Of a stretch of 64,000 bases of DNA, positions 30,153 to 42,360 are shown piece by piece. The position numbers and the translations under genes were made by a program. Origin of the DNA: Samsonia erythrinae (GTDB taxonomy: Bacteria; Pseudomonadota; Gammaproteobacteria; Enterobacterales; Enterobacteriaceae); the NCBI RefSeq assembly GCF_004342665.1, contig NZ_SMBY01000001.1:310001-374000 (forward strand). The letters run 5' to 3'. The notes under the pieces were generated by a model that saw nothing but the letters and a program-made list of their open reading frames with translations, was not told the origin of the DNA and did no database searches. How positions within the stretch are numbered: position 1 is the stretch's first letter; the number at the start of each line of letters is the position of its first letter.

Positions 30153-30210
30153 TATAATTTTTCACCTTTTGAATTGTTCACCTTTCTGAACGGTTCACTT
30201 TTCTGAATAC
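30153..30210 (+). promoter_or_regulatory. gyrA promoter -10 and triplicated leader repeat
   Basis: A TATAAT -10 lies at 30153-30158 with no good -35, as in supercoiling-controlled gyrase promoters. Directly downstream are three imperfect tandem copies of a 16-17 base unit (TTCACCTTTTGAATTG, TTCACCTTTCTGAACGG, TTCACTTTTCTGAATAC) at 30161-30210. Confidence 0.6.
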
Positions 30211-30228
30211 GGGTAGATGCCTAAATAG

Positions 30229-32880
<2,652 letters not shown>

Positions 32881-32915
32881 GCCAGCTTGCTAGTTTGGCA
32901 TTATTGTTGTTATTC

Positions 32916-32943
32916 AAGCCAGCGCGATGCGCTGGCTTTTTTT
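32916..32943 (+). terminator. Rho-independent terminator of gyrA
   Basis: AAGCCAGCGC (32916-32925) pairs perfectly with GCGCTGGCTT (32929-32938) around GAT, then a T-run to 32943. Confidence 0.95.
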
Positions 32944-33000
32944 ATCGACTCTCGGTAGTGTATCGCTAACCGGGTTTGCCCATTATCCAACGGTATCCAC

Positions 33001-35853
33001 TTGAAATATCTCGCCTCATTCCATACCACATTAAAAGTCTCCCGCTATTTGTTTCGGGTTCTGGCCATCATGCTATGGGTGTTAGGGGCGCTGATCTCCG
33101 TTTTCTATATCAACAAGGTGCTGAACGAAAAAGAGTCGGAGCTGCGTAAGGAATATAATCTCAGCTTTGATCAGTCTCAGGGCCATATCCGGCACGCCGC
33201 GGATATTGTACGTGAACTTCAGTATCTGGCGATGAATCGCCTGATGAATGCGAAGGTCAAAACCGAGCCGCCGGCGGAAGAGGGCCCTGGCGCTTCCGTG
33301 TATTCGCTCGCCCCCGGCGCAACCTGTGCCATACAGAGCGGTGAGCATAGCGCGTTACAGGCATTGAGCCACTTTTTCCGCGACTGGCAGGAAGATTTTT
33401 CTGCCGCATACGATCTTAACCGGGTCTTTTTTGTTGGCGGTGATCGGCAGTGTATGGTTGATTTTGGGATCCGTAATCAGTCTCTCGACCGCGATAACTT
33501 ACTCAAAAATGTGCAGGAGCGGTTTCAGGAGCAAAAGAACCGTGCCCAAGCCGGGCGTAATGAAACGCTGTATTGGATCACGCCGGCAGTGCTCCCGGAT
33601 GTGGGTTATTTATACGCGCTGACGCCGATTTATGTCGATAACAAGCTGGAAGTCATCATGGGAATTGAACAGACAATTCGTCTGGATGACTTTATTACCC
33701 TCGGCAAATTTCCAATCAATGCCAGACTGCTGGATCAATATAATCGGATCGTTTTACAGTTTCCTGATGGCAAAGGGCACGCCCCCTCTTCGATAGAGAT
33801 CTACCCCTCCGAGCCTAATTATTTTGGCTACGTGAATGGCTATCACGAGCTTATTCTGAAAAAGCCGCTGCCGCCGACGTCATTCAGTATGGTGTACTCA
33901 TTGCCCTTGCAGGTGCTGATGTCCCATATTCGCGCCTTAATGATTAACATCGTCATTCTGAATATGCTGTCGGCCATTTTGTTGTTTGTACTGTCGATGG
34001 TGTTTGAGCGCAAGATGCTGCTTCCGGCGGAGGTGAATGCGTTCCAACTGGAGGAGAACGAGCAGTTTAACCGCAAAATTGTCGCTTCGGCGCCGGTAGG
34101 TATTTGTATTCTGCGCATTAATGACGGCACCAATATCCTTAGCAATGAGCTGGCGCACAACTACCTGAATCTGCTCACCCATGAGGATCGGCTGAGAATT
34201 ACCCGTATCATCTGCGAGCAGCAGTCCAAGTTTGTCGATGTCATGACCAGCCGCAATCATCACCTGCAAATCAGCTTTGTTCATTCGCGCTATCGTAATG
34301 AAAACGTGGCGATTTGTGTGCTGCTGGACGTCAGCGCGCGCGTCAAAATGGAAGAATCATTGCAGGAAATGGCCAATGCCGCTGAGCAGGCAAGCCAGTC
34401 TAAATCGATGTTCCTGGCCACCGTCAGCCATGAGTTGCGCACGCCGCTGTACGGGATTATTGGTAATCTGGATTTACTGCAAACCAAGTCATTGCCGAAG
34501 GATGCCAACCGTCTGGTAGCTGCGATGAATAATTCCTCCTCGCTGTTGCTGAAGATCATCAGCGATATTCTCGATTTTTCCAAAATTGAGTCTGAACAGT
34601 TAAAAATAGAGCCTTGCGAGTTCGCGCCGCATGAGGTGATCAGTCATATCACCAGCAACTATCTGCCGCTCGTGGTGAAGAAACGCCTGACGCTGTACTG
34701 CTTTATCGATCCTAATGCCCCTGTCAGTCTGTTTGGCGACCCTGTGCGTTTGCAGCAGGTGTTGTCCAATCTGTTAAGCAACGCGATCAAATTTACCGAC
34801 ACGGGCTGCATCATTTTCGAAGTCGGCTGCCGTGACGGCTACCTTGAGTTTGTGGTACGTGATACCGGCGTGGGCATTCAACCGCGCGAAGCGGTGAAGC
34901 TGTTTGATCCGTTTTTTCAGGCGGGAAGCGGTGTCCAGCGCCATTTTCAGGGAACCGGGTTGGGGTTGGCCATCTGTGAAAAGCTGGTCAATTTGATGGA
35001 CGGGGACATTACCATCGAGTCAGAACCCGGTCTGGGTAGCCTGTTTGGCATCAGGATCCCGTTGTATAAAGCCCGTTACGCCCCATCGGCCATCAACGCC
35101 TGTTTGCAGGGGAAAATGTGCTGGCTGCGAGTGCGTAATGCCCGGCTGGAAACGTATCTGTTGACGCTGTTGCAAGAGCAAGGGCTACAGGTAGCCCGTT
35201 ATCAGCATCAGGACGTGTCTGCCGATGACGTGATCATCAACGATTATATGCCGACGGAGGACATGGCCGTCCGGGCGCAAATCGTGATGAGCGGCGCCCA
35301 TACGGGAGCCCCGCAGGAAATCCGTGAGGGACTCTGGGTACAGAGTACCTCTATGCCCCAACATTTGCCCGACTTGCTGGAAAGAGTCTATCGTTCAGAA
35401 AGCGAAGGCAGAACCCGCGCCGAGATTTCACCGCCGCTGACCCGCTATGATCGGGATGAGAATGGCGACATGATGATTCTGGTGGTTGATGATCACCCGA
35501 TAAACCGGCGGTTGCTGGCCGATCAGCTAGGTTCTCTGGGCTATCAGGCCATGACGGCAAATGATGGTTTAGACGCGCTGGGGGTCTTGAGTAAAAATGC
35601 GGTCGACATTGTATTAACGGATGTCAACATGCCGAATATGGACGGCTATCTGTTTACCCAACGCATACGTGAACAAGGGTTACGTTTCCCGGTCATCGGC
35701 GTTACCGCGAATGCGCTGGCGGAAGAAAGAGAACGCTGTCTGCAAGCGGGCATGGATAACTGTTTATCGAAACCGGTGACGCTGGATACGTTGCAGCAAA
35801 CACTGTCGTATTACAGTCGCATCGTGCGTCAGGCGAGGAAATCAGAAGAATAA
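33001..35853 (+). CDS. rcsC: Rcs phosphorelay hybrid sensor kinase RcsC
   Basis: 950-residue inner-membrane hybrid kinase of the envelope-stress Rcs phosphorelay. Two membrane segments (about residues 20-42 and 311-332) flank a periplasmic domain; then come a linker, the histidine kinase domain with His477 in ATVSHELRTPLYG, an ATPase domain (LLSNAIKFTDTG, GTGLGLAICEKL), and a C-terminal receiver with Asp874 in VLTDVNMPNMDG. The start is the TTG at 33001, because translation from it gives MKYLASFHTTLK, the N-terminus of E. coli RcsC. Phosphate passes His477 to Asp874, then to RcsD and RcsB. It is convergent with rcsB. Confidence 0.96.
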   Translation: MKYLASFHTTLKVSRYLFRVLAIMLWVLGALISVFYINKVLNEKESELRKEYNLSFDQSQGHIRHAADIVRELQYLAMNRLMNAKVKTEPPAEEGPGASVYSLAPGATCAIQSGEHSALQALSHFFRDWQEDFSAAYDLNRVFFVGGDRQCMVDFGIRNQSLDRDNLLKNVQERFQEQKNRAQAGRNETLYWITPAVLPDVGYLYALTPIYVDNKLEVIMGIEQTIRLDDFITLGKFPINARLLDQYNRIVLQFPDGKGHAPSSIEIYPSEPNYFGYVNGYHELILKKPLPPTSFSMVYSLPLQVLMSHIRALMINIVILNMLSAILLFVLSMVFERKMLLPAEVNAFQLEENEQFNRKIVASAPVGICILRINDGTNILSNELAHNYLNLLTHEDRLRITRIICEQQSKFVDVMTSRNHHLQISFVHSRYRNENVAICVLLDVSARVKMEESLQEMANAAEQASQSKSMFLATVSHELRTPLYGIIGNLDLLQTKSLPKDANRLVAAMNNSSSLLLKIISDILDFSKIESEQLKIEPCEFAPHEVISHITSNYLPLVVKKRLTLYCFIDPNAPVSLFGDPVRLQQVLSNLLSNAIKFTDTGCIIFEVGCRDGYLEFVVRDTGVGIQPREAVKLFDPFFQAGSGVQRHFQGTGLGLAICEKLVNLMDGDITIESEPGLGSLFGIRIPLYKARYAPSAINACLQGKMCWLRVRNARLETYLLTLLQEQGLQVARYQHQDVSADDVIINDYMPTEDMAVRAQIVMSGAHTGAPQEIREGLWVQSTSMPQHLPDLLERVYRSESEGRTRAEISPPLTRYDRDENGDMMILVVDDHPINRRLLADQLGSLGYQAMTANDGLDALGVLSKNAVDIVLTDVNMPNMDGYLFTQRIREQGLRFPVIGVTANALAEERERCLQAGMDNCLSKPVTLDTLQQTLSYYSRIVRQARKSEE

Positions 35854-35879
35854 CCCGCGCCAGCGGTCGCTGACGCGGG
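35854..35879 (-). terminator. Terminator between convergent rcsC and rcsB
   Basis: A 12-bp stem with one mismatch (35854-35865 with 35868-35879, loop GT). The minus-strand tail TTATTCTTCTG is T-rich, so it mainly serves rcsB. Confidence 0.7.
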
Positions 35880-35894
35880 GAAGGGCTGGGCGGT

Positions 35895-36545
35895 TTATTC
35901 CCCGTGCGTGGTGCTGCCGTTAACGGAAGACAGGTAGTTCAGCAGGGCGATATCGTTATCAACCCCCAGTTTAGTCATTGCGGATTTTTTCTGGCTGCTG
36001 ATGGTCTTAATGCTGCGGTTCAGTTTCTTGGCGATTTCAGTGACCAGAAAACCTTCAGCAAACAGACGCAGCACTTCGCTTTCCTTCGGCGACAGGCGCT
36101 TATCGCCATAACCGCTGGCGCTGATTTTTTCCAGCACTTTGGAAACGCTGTCCGGGGTGAATTTTTTCCCTTTTTGCAGGGCGACCAGTGCCTTCGGTAA
36201 GTCGGTCGGCGCGCCCTGTTTCAGGACAATGCCTTCGATATCCAAATCCAGCACCGCGCTCAGAATCGCCGGATTATTGTTCATGGTGAGAACGATGATA
36301 GAAAGATGAGGAAAATGGCGCTTAATGTATTTAATCAGGGTAATGCCATCGCCGTATTTATCGCCCGGCATGGACAAATCGGTGATTAAAACGTTGGCAT
36401 CCAGTTTAGGCAGGTTATTGATCAGCGCTGTGGAATCTTCAAATTCACCCACGACATTGACCCACTCAATCTGTTCAAGCGATTTTTTGATGCCAAAAAG
36501 GACAATAGGATGATCGTCGGCAATAATTACGTTTAGATTACTCAT
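35895..36545 (-). CDS. rcsB: Rcs response regulator RcsB
   Basis: 216-residue response regulator controlling capsule, motility and virulence genes. The receiver domain has DDHP at residues 10-13 and phospho-acceptor Asp56 (VLITDLSMPGD); the C-terminal LuxR-type helix-turn-helix reads LSPKESEVLRLFAEGFLVTEIAKKLNRSIKTISSQK. Length equals E. coli RcsB. It lies eight bases downstream of rcsD in one operon, convergent with rcsC. Confidence 0.98.
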   Translation of the reverse strand: MSNLNVIIADDHPIVLFGIKKSLEQIEWVNVVGEFEDSTALINNLPKLDANVLITDLSMPGDKYGDGITLIKYIKRHFPHLSIIVLTMNNNPAILSAVLDLDIEGIVLKQGAPTDLPKALVALQKGKKFTPDSVSKVLEKISASGYGDKRLSPKESEVLRLFAEGFLVTEIAKKLNRSIKTISSQKKSAMTKLGVDNDIALLNYLSSVNGSTTHGE

Positions 36546-36553
36546 CGTTTGGG

Positions 36554-39241
36554 TTACTCATCTTGTTGGCTACCTTGCTGCCCTTTAGGTTCAATTGGGG
36601 ATAGTAATGCACTCACAAACCTTGTGATGGCCTGAAGGTTGTTTTCTATTTGTACACTATCATGCGCGGTAATATGTTGTTCAAGCTGTTCACATAGCTG
36701 TTTGCCTGGATGCAGGTTCAGCATAGCAAACACGCCTTTCAGCCGGTGCGCCGTCTGCGAAAGTGACGAAAAATCGTCTGCTTCCGCTTCAGTATACAGT
36801 CTCTTTAAATCACCCGGTACTGTGTCTACGAACAGAGAATAGTAGTCGCTTGACGCCAACTGCGAGGCGTAAAACGCATTGTCGCCCCGTTCCTCTGCCT
36901 GTGTGGTATCGGACGATGTTTCCAGTTGTAGCTCAATCAGCTTTAGTAATGCCTCCAGCAAAAGGTGGCTGATATTATAATTCACCCGCAAACGGCGCGG
37001 ACCCAAAGGAATGAGCGCATCATCGTCATGACTCAGTAACAGCGTGTAGTCTGCATGTTTCTCCGGATCGTCCGTGATAAGGAGATCGATCTCCTGACTA
37101 ATCTGGCGCTCATCGCTGAGCAGATAGTTCGCGCCCCAGCCGGTTAACAAATGGCTGACGATGTGCCGGACTTCATCCGCTGTCACATCGAGCAGAACCG
37201 TCATGCCATCCAGCAGTTTTTCTTCCTCAACGGGAAGCGCTTCCGGCTCCAGTTTTAACGTCAGAATATAATGTGTCCCTAACCCCGATTTACTGTTGAT
37301 GGTTAATGTTCCGCCCAGTTTATTACAGAGTTGATGACACAAAAATAAGGTCAATCCTGAATTTTGCCCAAAATGATCGGAAGCGGCAGGATGCAGGAAA
37401 GGGTGCTGAATATTTTCCTGTTCTTTGCCGGAAACGTTCGAACCTGTATCGCTTATCTGAATAATCAGCGTATCCGGTTCATTATTTTTACTCTTCACCG
37501 AAACCGTGATTTTGCCGTAATCCGTATTGGTCGTTGCATAATTCAGCAGCAGCGACAGCGTTTTTTTCAACAAGTCAGGGTCGCCACGATAGGTTTGATT
37601 AATATCCAGATTGTAATGATGGAATAGGCTTAACCCTTTTTGATTCACGCGCGGCAATAATTCAAGGAGTACGTCGTCGAGTAAGGCCAGCGGAGAAAAG
37701 TGCTCATGCGCGATGATCCATTCCTGCGACTCCAGTTTTTCATGCAGAGCAATATTTTCCAGTAGTTCAATAGCGATATAGGTATCAGCGGTCAGTTGAT
37801 CCAGCGCTTGCGGCTGTACTGTTGTGGTATCGCTGTGGCGTATGGCGTAAATATGCTGCTGTAACGCGCTCAGCGGCTGTTTAAATTCGCTGAGCAGATT
37901 GCGAAATAAGCGTTTTCTGGCGTGAACATTCTTTTCATATTCGCGCTGCGCCAGCTGTAGTTTCCGCTGAACCAGAATTTCTTTGTCCTGTTCACGCAGC
38001 AGAAAAAGGCAGTAGTCCGGTGAATACTGGCTGCGGATTTGGCGGATTTCATACATTTCATTATTAATGGTGACCTGGATGATCCCCTGATGCTCATCCG
38101 CCATATTGGTGATTTTTTGCAGGCTCAGGTGCGGCAGCAGATGTCCCGCACGCTCATTTTGAATGATCACCCTGTTGCTATTGAAATCATAAACCAGCAC
38201 CCCCATCGGGATCCTGCCCATCGTCTCACGATAGATATTCAGGTTCTTCTCTAACTGATACGTGCGCTCTTCATCGGGGTATGAATATTTGCGGCGGAAC
38301 AGATAAAAACCGGTGATGGACAAGAGCAGCAGAACCAGATTCAGCAACAGAGGCCAGATGTTATTACGCAGAGCATCAACCGCCAGCGTTTTAACCGGTA
38401 CCTGAAAAACGACTTTCACCGGCGCGTTGACCAGCGTGGAAGAGACCTCAAGGTTAGCGCCATGAAGCTGTATATCCGTAGAGTCTGCATTACTATCGCT
38501 ACTTTCCACACCGCTGAGCAACGGGGTGTCCGGCTTCAGCAGCAGATTTTCTCGCGGAATCTTTTCCGGAATGAGATCGTTAATCGGCAGGTCGAATGCG
38601 AGAATCGTGGCCAGATGGCCCGGTTGGTTGAATGTGGTGCGCAGCGTAAAATAATAGTCGTTGTGGAAACGCAATTTGCGCAGCGGGGAAAAGCTTTCAC
38701 GCTCGTCTAATATATTGGCCTGTTGCAGCATCTCTTTCTGACGCGCTTCGGCAATGACGGTAATATAATTGCCCCGGAATTGTGAAGAGATATCTTTCAG
38801 CGTTTGCGTGGAAATCATCGTCAGACTGCTATCTATTCCGTTCAGGTAATACATGGAATAGATATTATTTTCCGCGCCCCAGAGAATATCGAGATAGCGT
38901 GATATCTGACGCGCCGATATCAGCGTTTTAGGATCGTGCTGCCCGAAAATCAGCGCGTCTGTTTTCTGCCCGTTTTTTTCTACGTAAAACACATTTGGCA
39001 TCAGACTAATGGCATTAACATTGGTATCACTCGCGGGCGGTTCGCTGTTCAGGCTGCCGTAAATCTGATACGTGAAAAAGCGATAGGTATCGATACGTTT
39101 CTGTATGCCCTGAGCGATATCCGTCAGCGCATATTTTTTGTCCGTCATCCAGTTGCTGATGTAGTTATAGCCGACCATTGCGGTAATCAGCAGCGACAGC
39201 AGCGTAAGGAGTGAAAAATAACGCAGGATTATGGCTGGCAT
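36554..39241 (-). CDS. rcsD: Rcs phosphotransferase RcsD
   Basis: 895-residue inner-membrane phosphotransfer protein linking RcsC to RcsB. Membrane segments lie at about residues 7-27 and 300-320 around a periplasmic domain; a degenerate kinase-like region without a phospho-acceptor His follows, then the C-terminal HPt domain with His832 in TAHRLKGVFAML. Sequence similarity to E. coli RcsD is lower than for RcsB, as usual for the sensor part. In E. coli ompC lies next upstream; here an MFS transporter does. Confidence 0.95.
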   Translation of the reverse strand: MPAIILRYFSLLTLLSLLITAMVGYNYISNWMTDKKYALTDIAQGIQKRIDTYRFFTYQIYGSLNSEPPASDTNVNAISLMPNVFYVEKNGQKTDALIFGQHDPKTLISARQISRYLDILWGAENNIYSMYYLNGIDSSLTMISTQTLKDISSQFRGNYITVIAEARQKEMLQQANILDERESFSPLRKLRFHNDYYFTLRTTFNQPGHLATILAFDLPINDLIPEKIPRENLLLKPDTPLLSGVESSDSNADSTDIQLHGANLEVSSTLVNAPVKVVFQVPVKTLAVDALRNNIWPLLLNLVLLLLSITGFYLFRRKYSYPDEERTYQLEKNLNIYRETMGRIPMGVLVYDFNSNRVIIQNERAGHLLPHLSLQKITNMADEHQGIIQVTINNEMYEIRQIRSQYSPDYCLFLLREQDKEILVQRKLQLAQREYEKNVHARKRLFRNLLSEFKQPLSALQQHIYAIRHSDTTTVQPQALDQLTADTYIAIELLENIALHEKLESQEWIIAHEHFSPLALLDDVLLELLPRVNQKGLSLFHHYNLDINQTYRGDPDLLKKTLSLLLNYATTNTDYGKITVSVKSKNNEPDTLIIQISDTGSNVSGKEQENIQHPFLHPAASDHFGQNSGLTLFLCHQLCNKLGGTLTINSKSGLGTHYILTLKLEPEALPVEEEKLLDGMTVLLDVTADEVRHIVSHLLTGWGANYLLSDERQISQEIDLLITDDPEKHADYTLLLSHDDDALIPLGPRRLRVNYNISHLLLEALLKLIELQLETSSDTTQAEERGDNAFYASQLASSDYYSLFVDTVPGDLKRLYTEAEADDFSSLSQTAHRLKGVFAMLNLHPGKQLCEQLEQHITAHDSVQIENNLQAITRFVSALLSPIEPKGQQGSQQDE

Positions 39242-39257
39242 CGGTTAACGCTCCTGA

Positions 39258-40427
39258 TTAGCGGATAATGGCGCGCGCGCTGGCGCTGACGCCCAGCAGC
39301 AACAGCGCGACAAACCCAAATGCCGTCGACAGGTTGCTGAACTGCGCAATGAAACCGAGGAGCGTCGGGCCGACCAGAATACCCGCGTAACCCACGGTTG
39401 TTATCGAGGCGATAGCCAGATTCGGCGGCATACTTTTTTGATTTCCTGCGACACTGAAAAGAATGGGGATCACATTGGATGCGCCAAGCCCTACCATGAT
39501 GAACCCAAAAAGGGTGGTGAACGGGTTATCGATGCTGATGGTTAATAGCAAGCCCAGCGCGGCGCAGAGGCTGCCGCCCGCCAGAATCGCGTAGCGCCCG
39601 AGCGCATACACGATACGATCGCCGTTCAGCCTGCCCAGCGTCATCGCAACGGAAAACGCTGCATAGCCTATTCCCGCCTGTGCGCCGCTCAGGCGGCGTT
39701 CAACCGTTAAAAAGAGGGCGCTCCAGTCGAGTATGGCGCCTTCGGCCAGGAACATGATGAAACACAACAAGCCGATGAACATGACCCACCCACGCGGAAT
39801 GACGAATAGCGGGGCGGTTTTATCCTGACTGATGGTGCGCAGGAGGTGTTTGCTTGCCACCATCATTAACGTCAGCATCAGTGCAACAATCGCCAGTATG
39901 GCCATCAGGGGCGAGAGGCCAAACCACAGCAGCGCACTGACGCCCCCGGCGCCAACAATGCCCCCGATACTGAAAAAACCGTGAAAACCGGACATCATCG
40001 CCCGGCCGCTGGCGCGTTCCACAATGACGGCCTGAATATTCATCGCGACATCTATCATGCCGATGGAAGCCCCAAAAAAGAACAACGTGATTGCCATCAA
40101 CGGCAGCGTTCCCGCCTGCGTCAAGGCGGGAAGCACCAGACAAAGCAGCGCGCTTGCCAGCAAAATCACGCGGCGACATCCCAGCTTGCTGGTGAGGAAA
40201 CCGGTGAGCGGCATGGCTAACAGTGACCCAATGCCCAGAGAAAGCAACAACACGCCCAGAGAAGCGTCTCCGATAGCCAGCCGCGTTTTTACAAACGGCA
40301 CCAGCGGCGCCCAGGAGGCCATAGCAAAGCCTGCGACAAAGAAGACGATGCGCGTGGCCGCCTGCATCTTTTTGCCCGGCGGATGCGGATTAATGTATAA
40401 CGGGGCGGAATTTTTTATCGTACTCAT
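39258..40427 (-). CDS. MFS transporter, YbjJ-like
   Basis: About 389-residue inner-membrane transporter of the major facilitator superfamily with 12 predicted membrane segments and the motif G-FLTSKLGCRRV between segments 2 and 3. It resembles E. coli YbjJ and the wider FucP-like group (SIGGIVGAGG, GLGASNVIPILFS, GYAGILVGPTLLGF). Substrate unknown. The start is uncertain: the frame is open to 40475; I use the ATG at 40427, but no start has a clear ribosome-binding site. It is on the same strand as rcsD, 16 bases upstream, and could drive rcsDB. Confidence 0.82.
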   Translation of the reverse strand: MSTIKNSAPLYINPHPPGKKMQAATRIVFFVAGFAMASWAPLVPFVKTRLAIGDASLGVLLLSLGIGSLLAMPLTGFLTSKLGCRRVILLASALLCLVLPALTQAGTLPLMAITLFFFGASIGMIDVAMNIQAVIVERASGRAMMSGFHGFFSIGGIVGAGGVSALLWFGLSPLMAILAIVALMLTLMMVASKHLLRTISQDKTAPLFVIPRGWVMFIGLLCFIMFLAEGAILDWSALFLTVERRLSGAQAGIGYAAFSVAMTLGRLNGDRIVYALGRYAILAGGSLCAALGLLLTISIDNPFTTLFGFIMVGLGASNVIPILFSVAGNQKSMPPNLAIASITTVGYAGILVGPTLLGFIAQFSNLSTAFGFVALLLLGVSASARAIIR

Positions 40428-40823
40428 CCTGAACAAGGCTATCCGGTAGACGTCATCAGGGCCTCTTTTTACCATAATTAATCATCCGAATGGAAAGAAT
40501 CCTGGTATCCGGTGAAGAGACAACGATGAGTAAGGGGCTGAGGCGGAGAACGCCAAAAAAAAGCCGATTAGACAATCGGCAAAAAATAGGTCAAATGAAG
40601 CAATAATAATGATGATGGAACATGATCTTAGTGCGATGTTTATGTGCCGTTTTACCGTTTGGTGCGGTTTTTGCTTAACATGGGACGGTCAATCCATTCT
40701 GGAGTGAGGGCGTGCGGCGATACTCTCCTGTGAACTCTGCTTGATTGTCTTGCACAACCTTCCTCCCACGACCGGTTTTTTCCCGTATAATCCCTTACTT
40801 TGTGTTAGGTCTCCGGGGGGACG
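40428..40823. other. Noncoding region between the MFS gene and menF
   Basis: About 400 bases holding the divergent promoters. A good -10 (TATAAT, 40786-40791) lies before menF. A complete intrinsic terminator faces the minus strand at 40555-40580 with no annotated gene feeding into it. I found no convincing open frame. Confidence 0.6.
40555..40580 (-). terminator. Orphan minus-strand terminator
   Basis: GCCGATT (40580-40574 on minus) pairs with AATCGGC (40569-40563) around GTCT, followed by eight Ts (40562-40555). No minus-strand gene lies between it and menF, so it would end a short transcript starting in 40580-40823, either a small RNA or an attenuated leader of the MFS gene. Confidence 0.75.
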
Positions 40824-42146
40824 GTGGAACAACTTTCTGGCTTGCTGCGACAAATGCAGCAGGATTTGCGTGCGCCGCAGCCTGAACACGCGGGTTTCAA
40901 ACAAATAACGCATTCAGTAACCCTCAGCGAAGCGTCTGAGCTATTACCGTGGTTGGCAACCCAACCGGTGTACCCGCAATTTTATTGGCAGCACCGTCAG
41001 GACAGTGAAGAGGCCGCGGTTTGCGGCAAGGTGTGTGGTTTTCATCATCTTCAGGATGCCGAAGCCTTCCTGCTGCGGCAGTCGTGCGATCGCCACGTGC
41101 GTATCTGGGGATTGAATGCGTTTAATCCCATAACAGAGCAGGCCGCGTTACCGCCCGGCTATCTGTTTTTGCCCCGAGTGGAATTATTGCGTCAGGCGAA
41201 TACGCTCACTTTGCGTGTTAATCTGTTCAGTGATACCTCGTTACAACAGGATGCCGACGAAGCCGCGGCGTTTATTACGCTGCTCTTGCCGGCGGCGCGT
41301 CAGCCTCTTCTACAGGCGGATGTGCAGTCCGTTGCGCATCACCCGGATCGTCAGGGGTGGATTCATTTGCTCCAGCGAGCGCTGGGTGACATCAAGGCTG
41401 GCCTGATGGAGAAAGTTGTGCTGGCGCGTGCGACGACGCTGACGCTGGCGCAACCGCTTCAGGCGACGACATTGATGGCGGCCAGCCGGGCGGCGAATCA
41501 CCACTGTTTCCATTTTATGTTGGCGCACGATGCCAGACAGGCGTTTCTCGGCTCCAGCCCGGAGCGGCTGTATCGGCGGCGGGACACGGAACTGGAAACC
41601 GAAGCGCTGGCAGGGACGGTGGCAAACGCTCGCGAGGCGGATAAGGCTGACGAATTGGCCGACTGGTTAATGAAAGACGTCAAAAACCAATGTGAGAATA
41701 TGCTGGTGGTGGATGATATCTGCCAGCGGCTACAGCAGTCAGCGTTGTCGCTGGATGTCATGCCGCCGGAAATTGTGCGTCTGCGTAAGGTGCAGCACTT
41801 GCGGCGAGGCATTCATGCCACGCTGCGAACCGCTTCTGACAGCGCGTGTCTGGATGCATTACAACCCACGGCGGCGGTGGCGGGGTTGCCGCGGCAGGAC
41901 GCTCGCCGTTTTATTGCCGCGCATGAGCCGTTCGAGCGCGGATGGTATGCGGGCTCCGCGGGCTATCTTTCTCGTCAGCAGTCCGAATTCAGCGTGGCGC
42001 TGCGCTCGGCTGAAATTCGCGATCATGTTTTAACGCTTTATGCCGGCGCCGGTATTGTGGCGGACTCTGATCCGGAACAAGAATGGCAGGAACTGGAAAA
42101 TAAAGCCGCCGGGCTGAGGTCCCTGTTAGAAGGGGATATGGCATAG
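40824..42146 (+). CDS. menF: Isochorismate synthase MenF
   Basis: 440-residue chorismate-binding enzyme converting chorismate to isochorismate, the first step of menaquinone synthesis. The C-terminal half is the catalytic domain with EKVVLARATTL, GSSPERLYRR, ETEALAGTVANA and the Mg-binding QPTAAVAGLPR and YAGAGIVADSDPEQEWQE segments. The start is GTG at 40824 after a GGGGGG stretch. It heads the men cluster; a 214-base gap before menD suggests a separate promoter may exist there. Confidence 0.95.
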   Translation: MEQLSGLLRQMQQDLRAPQPEHAGFKQITHSVTLSEASELLPWLATQPVYPQFYWQHRQDSEEAAVCGKVCGFHHLQDAEAFLLRQSCDRHVRIWGLNAFNPITEQAALPPGYLFLPRVELLRQANTLTLRVNLFSDTSLQQDADEAAAFITLLLPAARQPLLQADVQSVAHHPDRQGWIHLLQRALGDIKAGLMEKVVLARATTLTLAQPLQATTLMAASRAANHHCFHFMLAHDARQAFLGSSPERLYRRRDTELETEALAGTVANAREADKADELADWLMKDVKNQCENMLVVDDICQRLQQSALSLDVMPPEIVRLRKVQHLRRGIHATLRTASDSACLDALQPTAAVAGLPRQDARRFIAAHEPFERGWYAGSAGYLSRQQSEFSVALRSAEIRDHVLTLYAGAGIVADSDPEQEWQELENKAAGLRSLLEGDMA

Positions 42147-42360
42147 TCTTGTTTTGAGTCTGTTGTATCAGGCACTGGTTTATATCAAAGTCGGCGCGGC
42201 AAAAAAAATATAATAAGCGCGGTGACGATGTTCGTTGCATGGCGAGCAGGCCATCAACGGTTTGATCATTATTGTTTTTATACCTAATCACTTTCTGTGT
42301 GCTGGCAACCAGCTGCGTGAAAGAGGGCAATAACCTGCAACCTGAGTTGTTGAGTACATC

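Noticed and set aside
40689..40913. 74-codon minus-strand open frame across the menF start
   Set aside because: It overlaps menF and its promoter, has no ribosome-binding site, and resembles no known protein.
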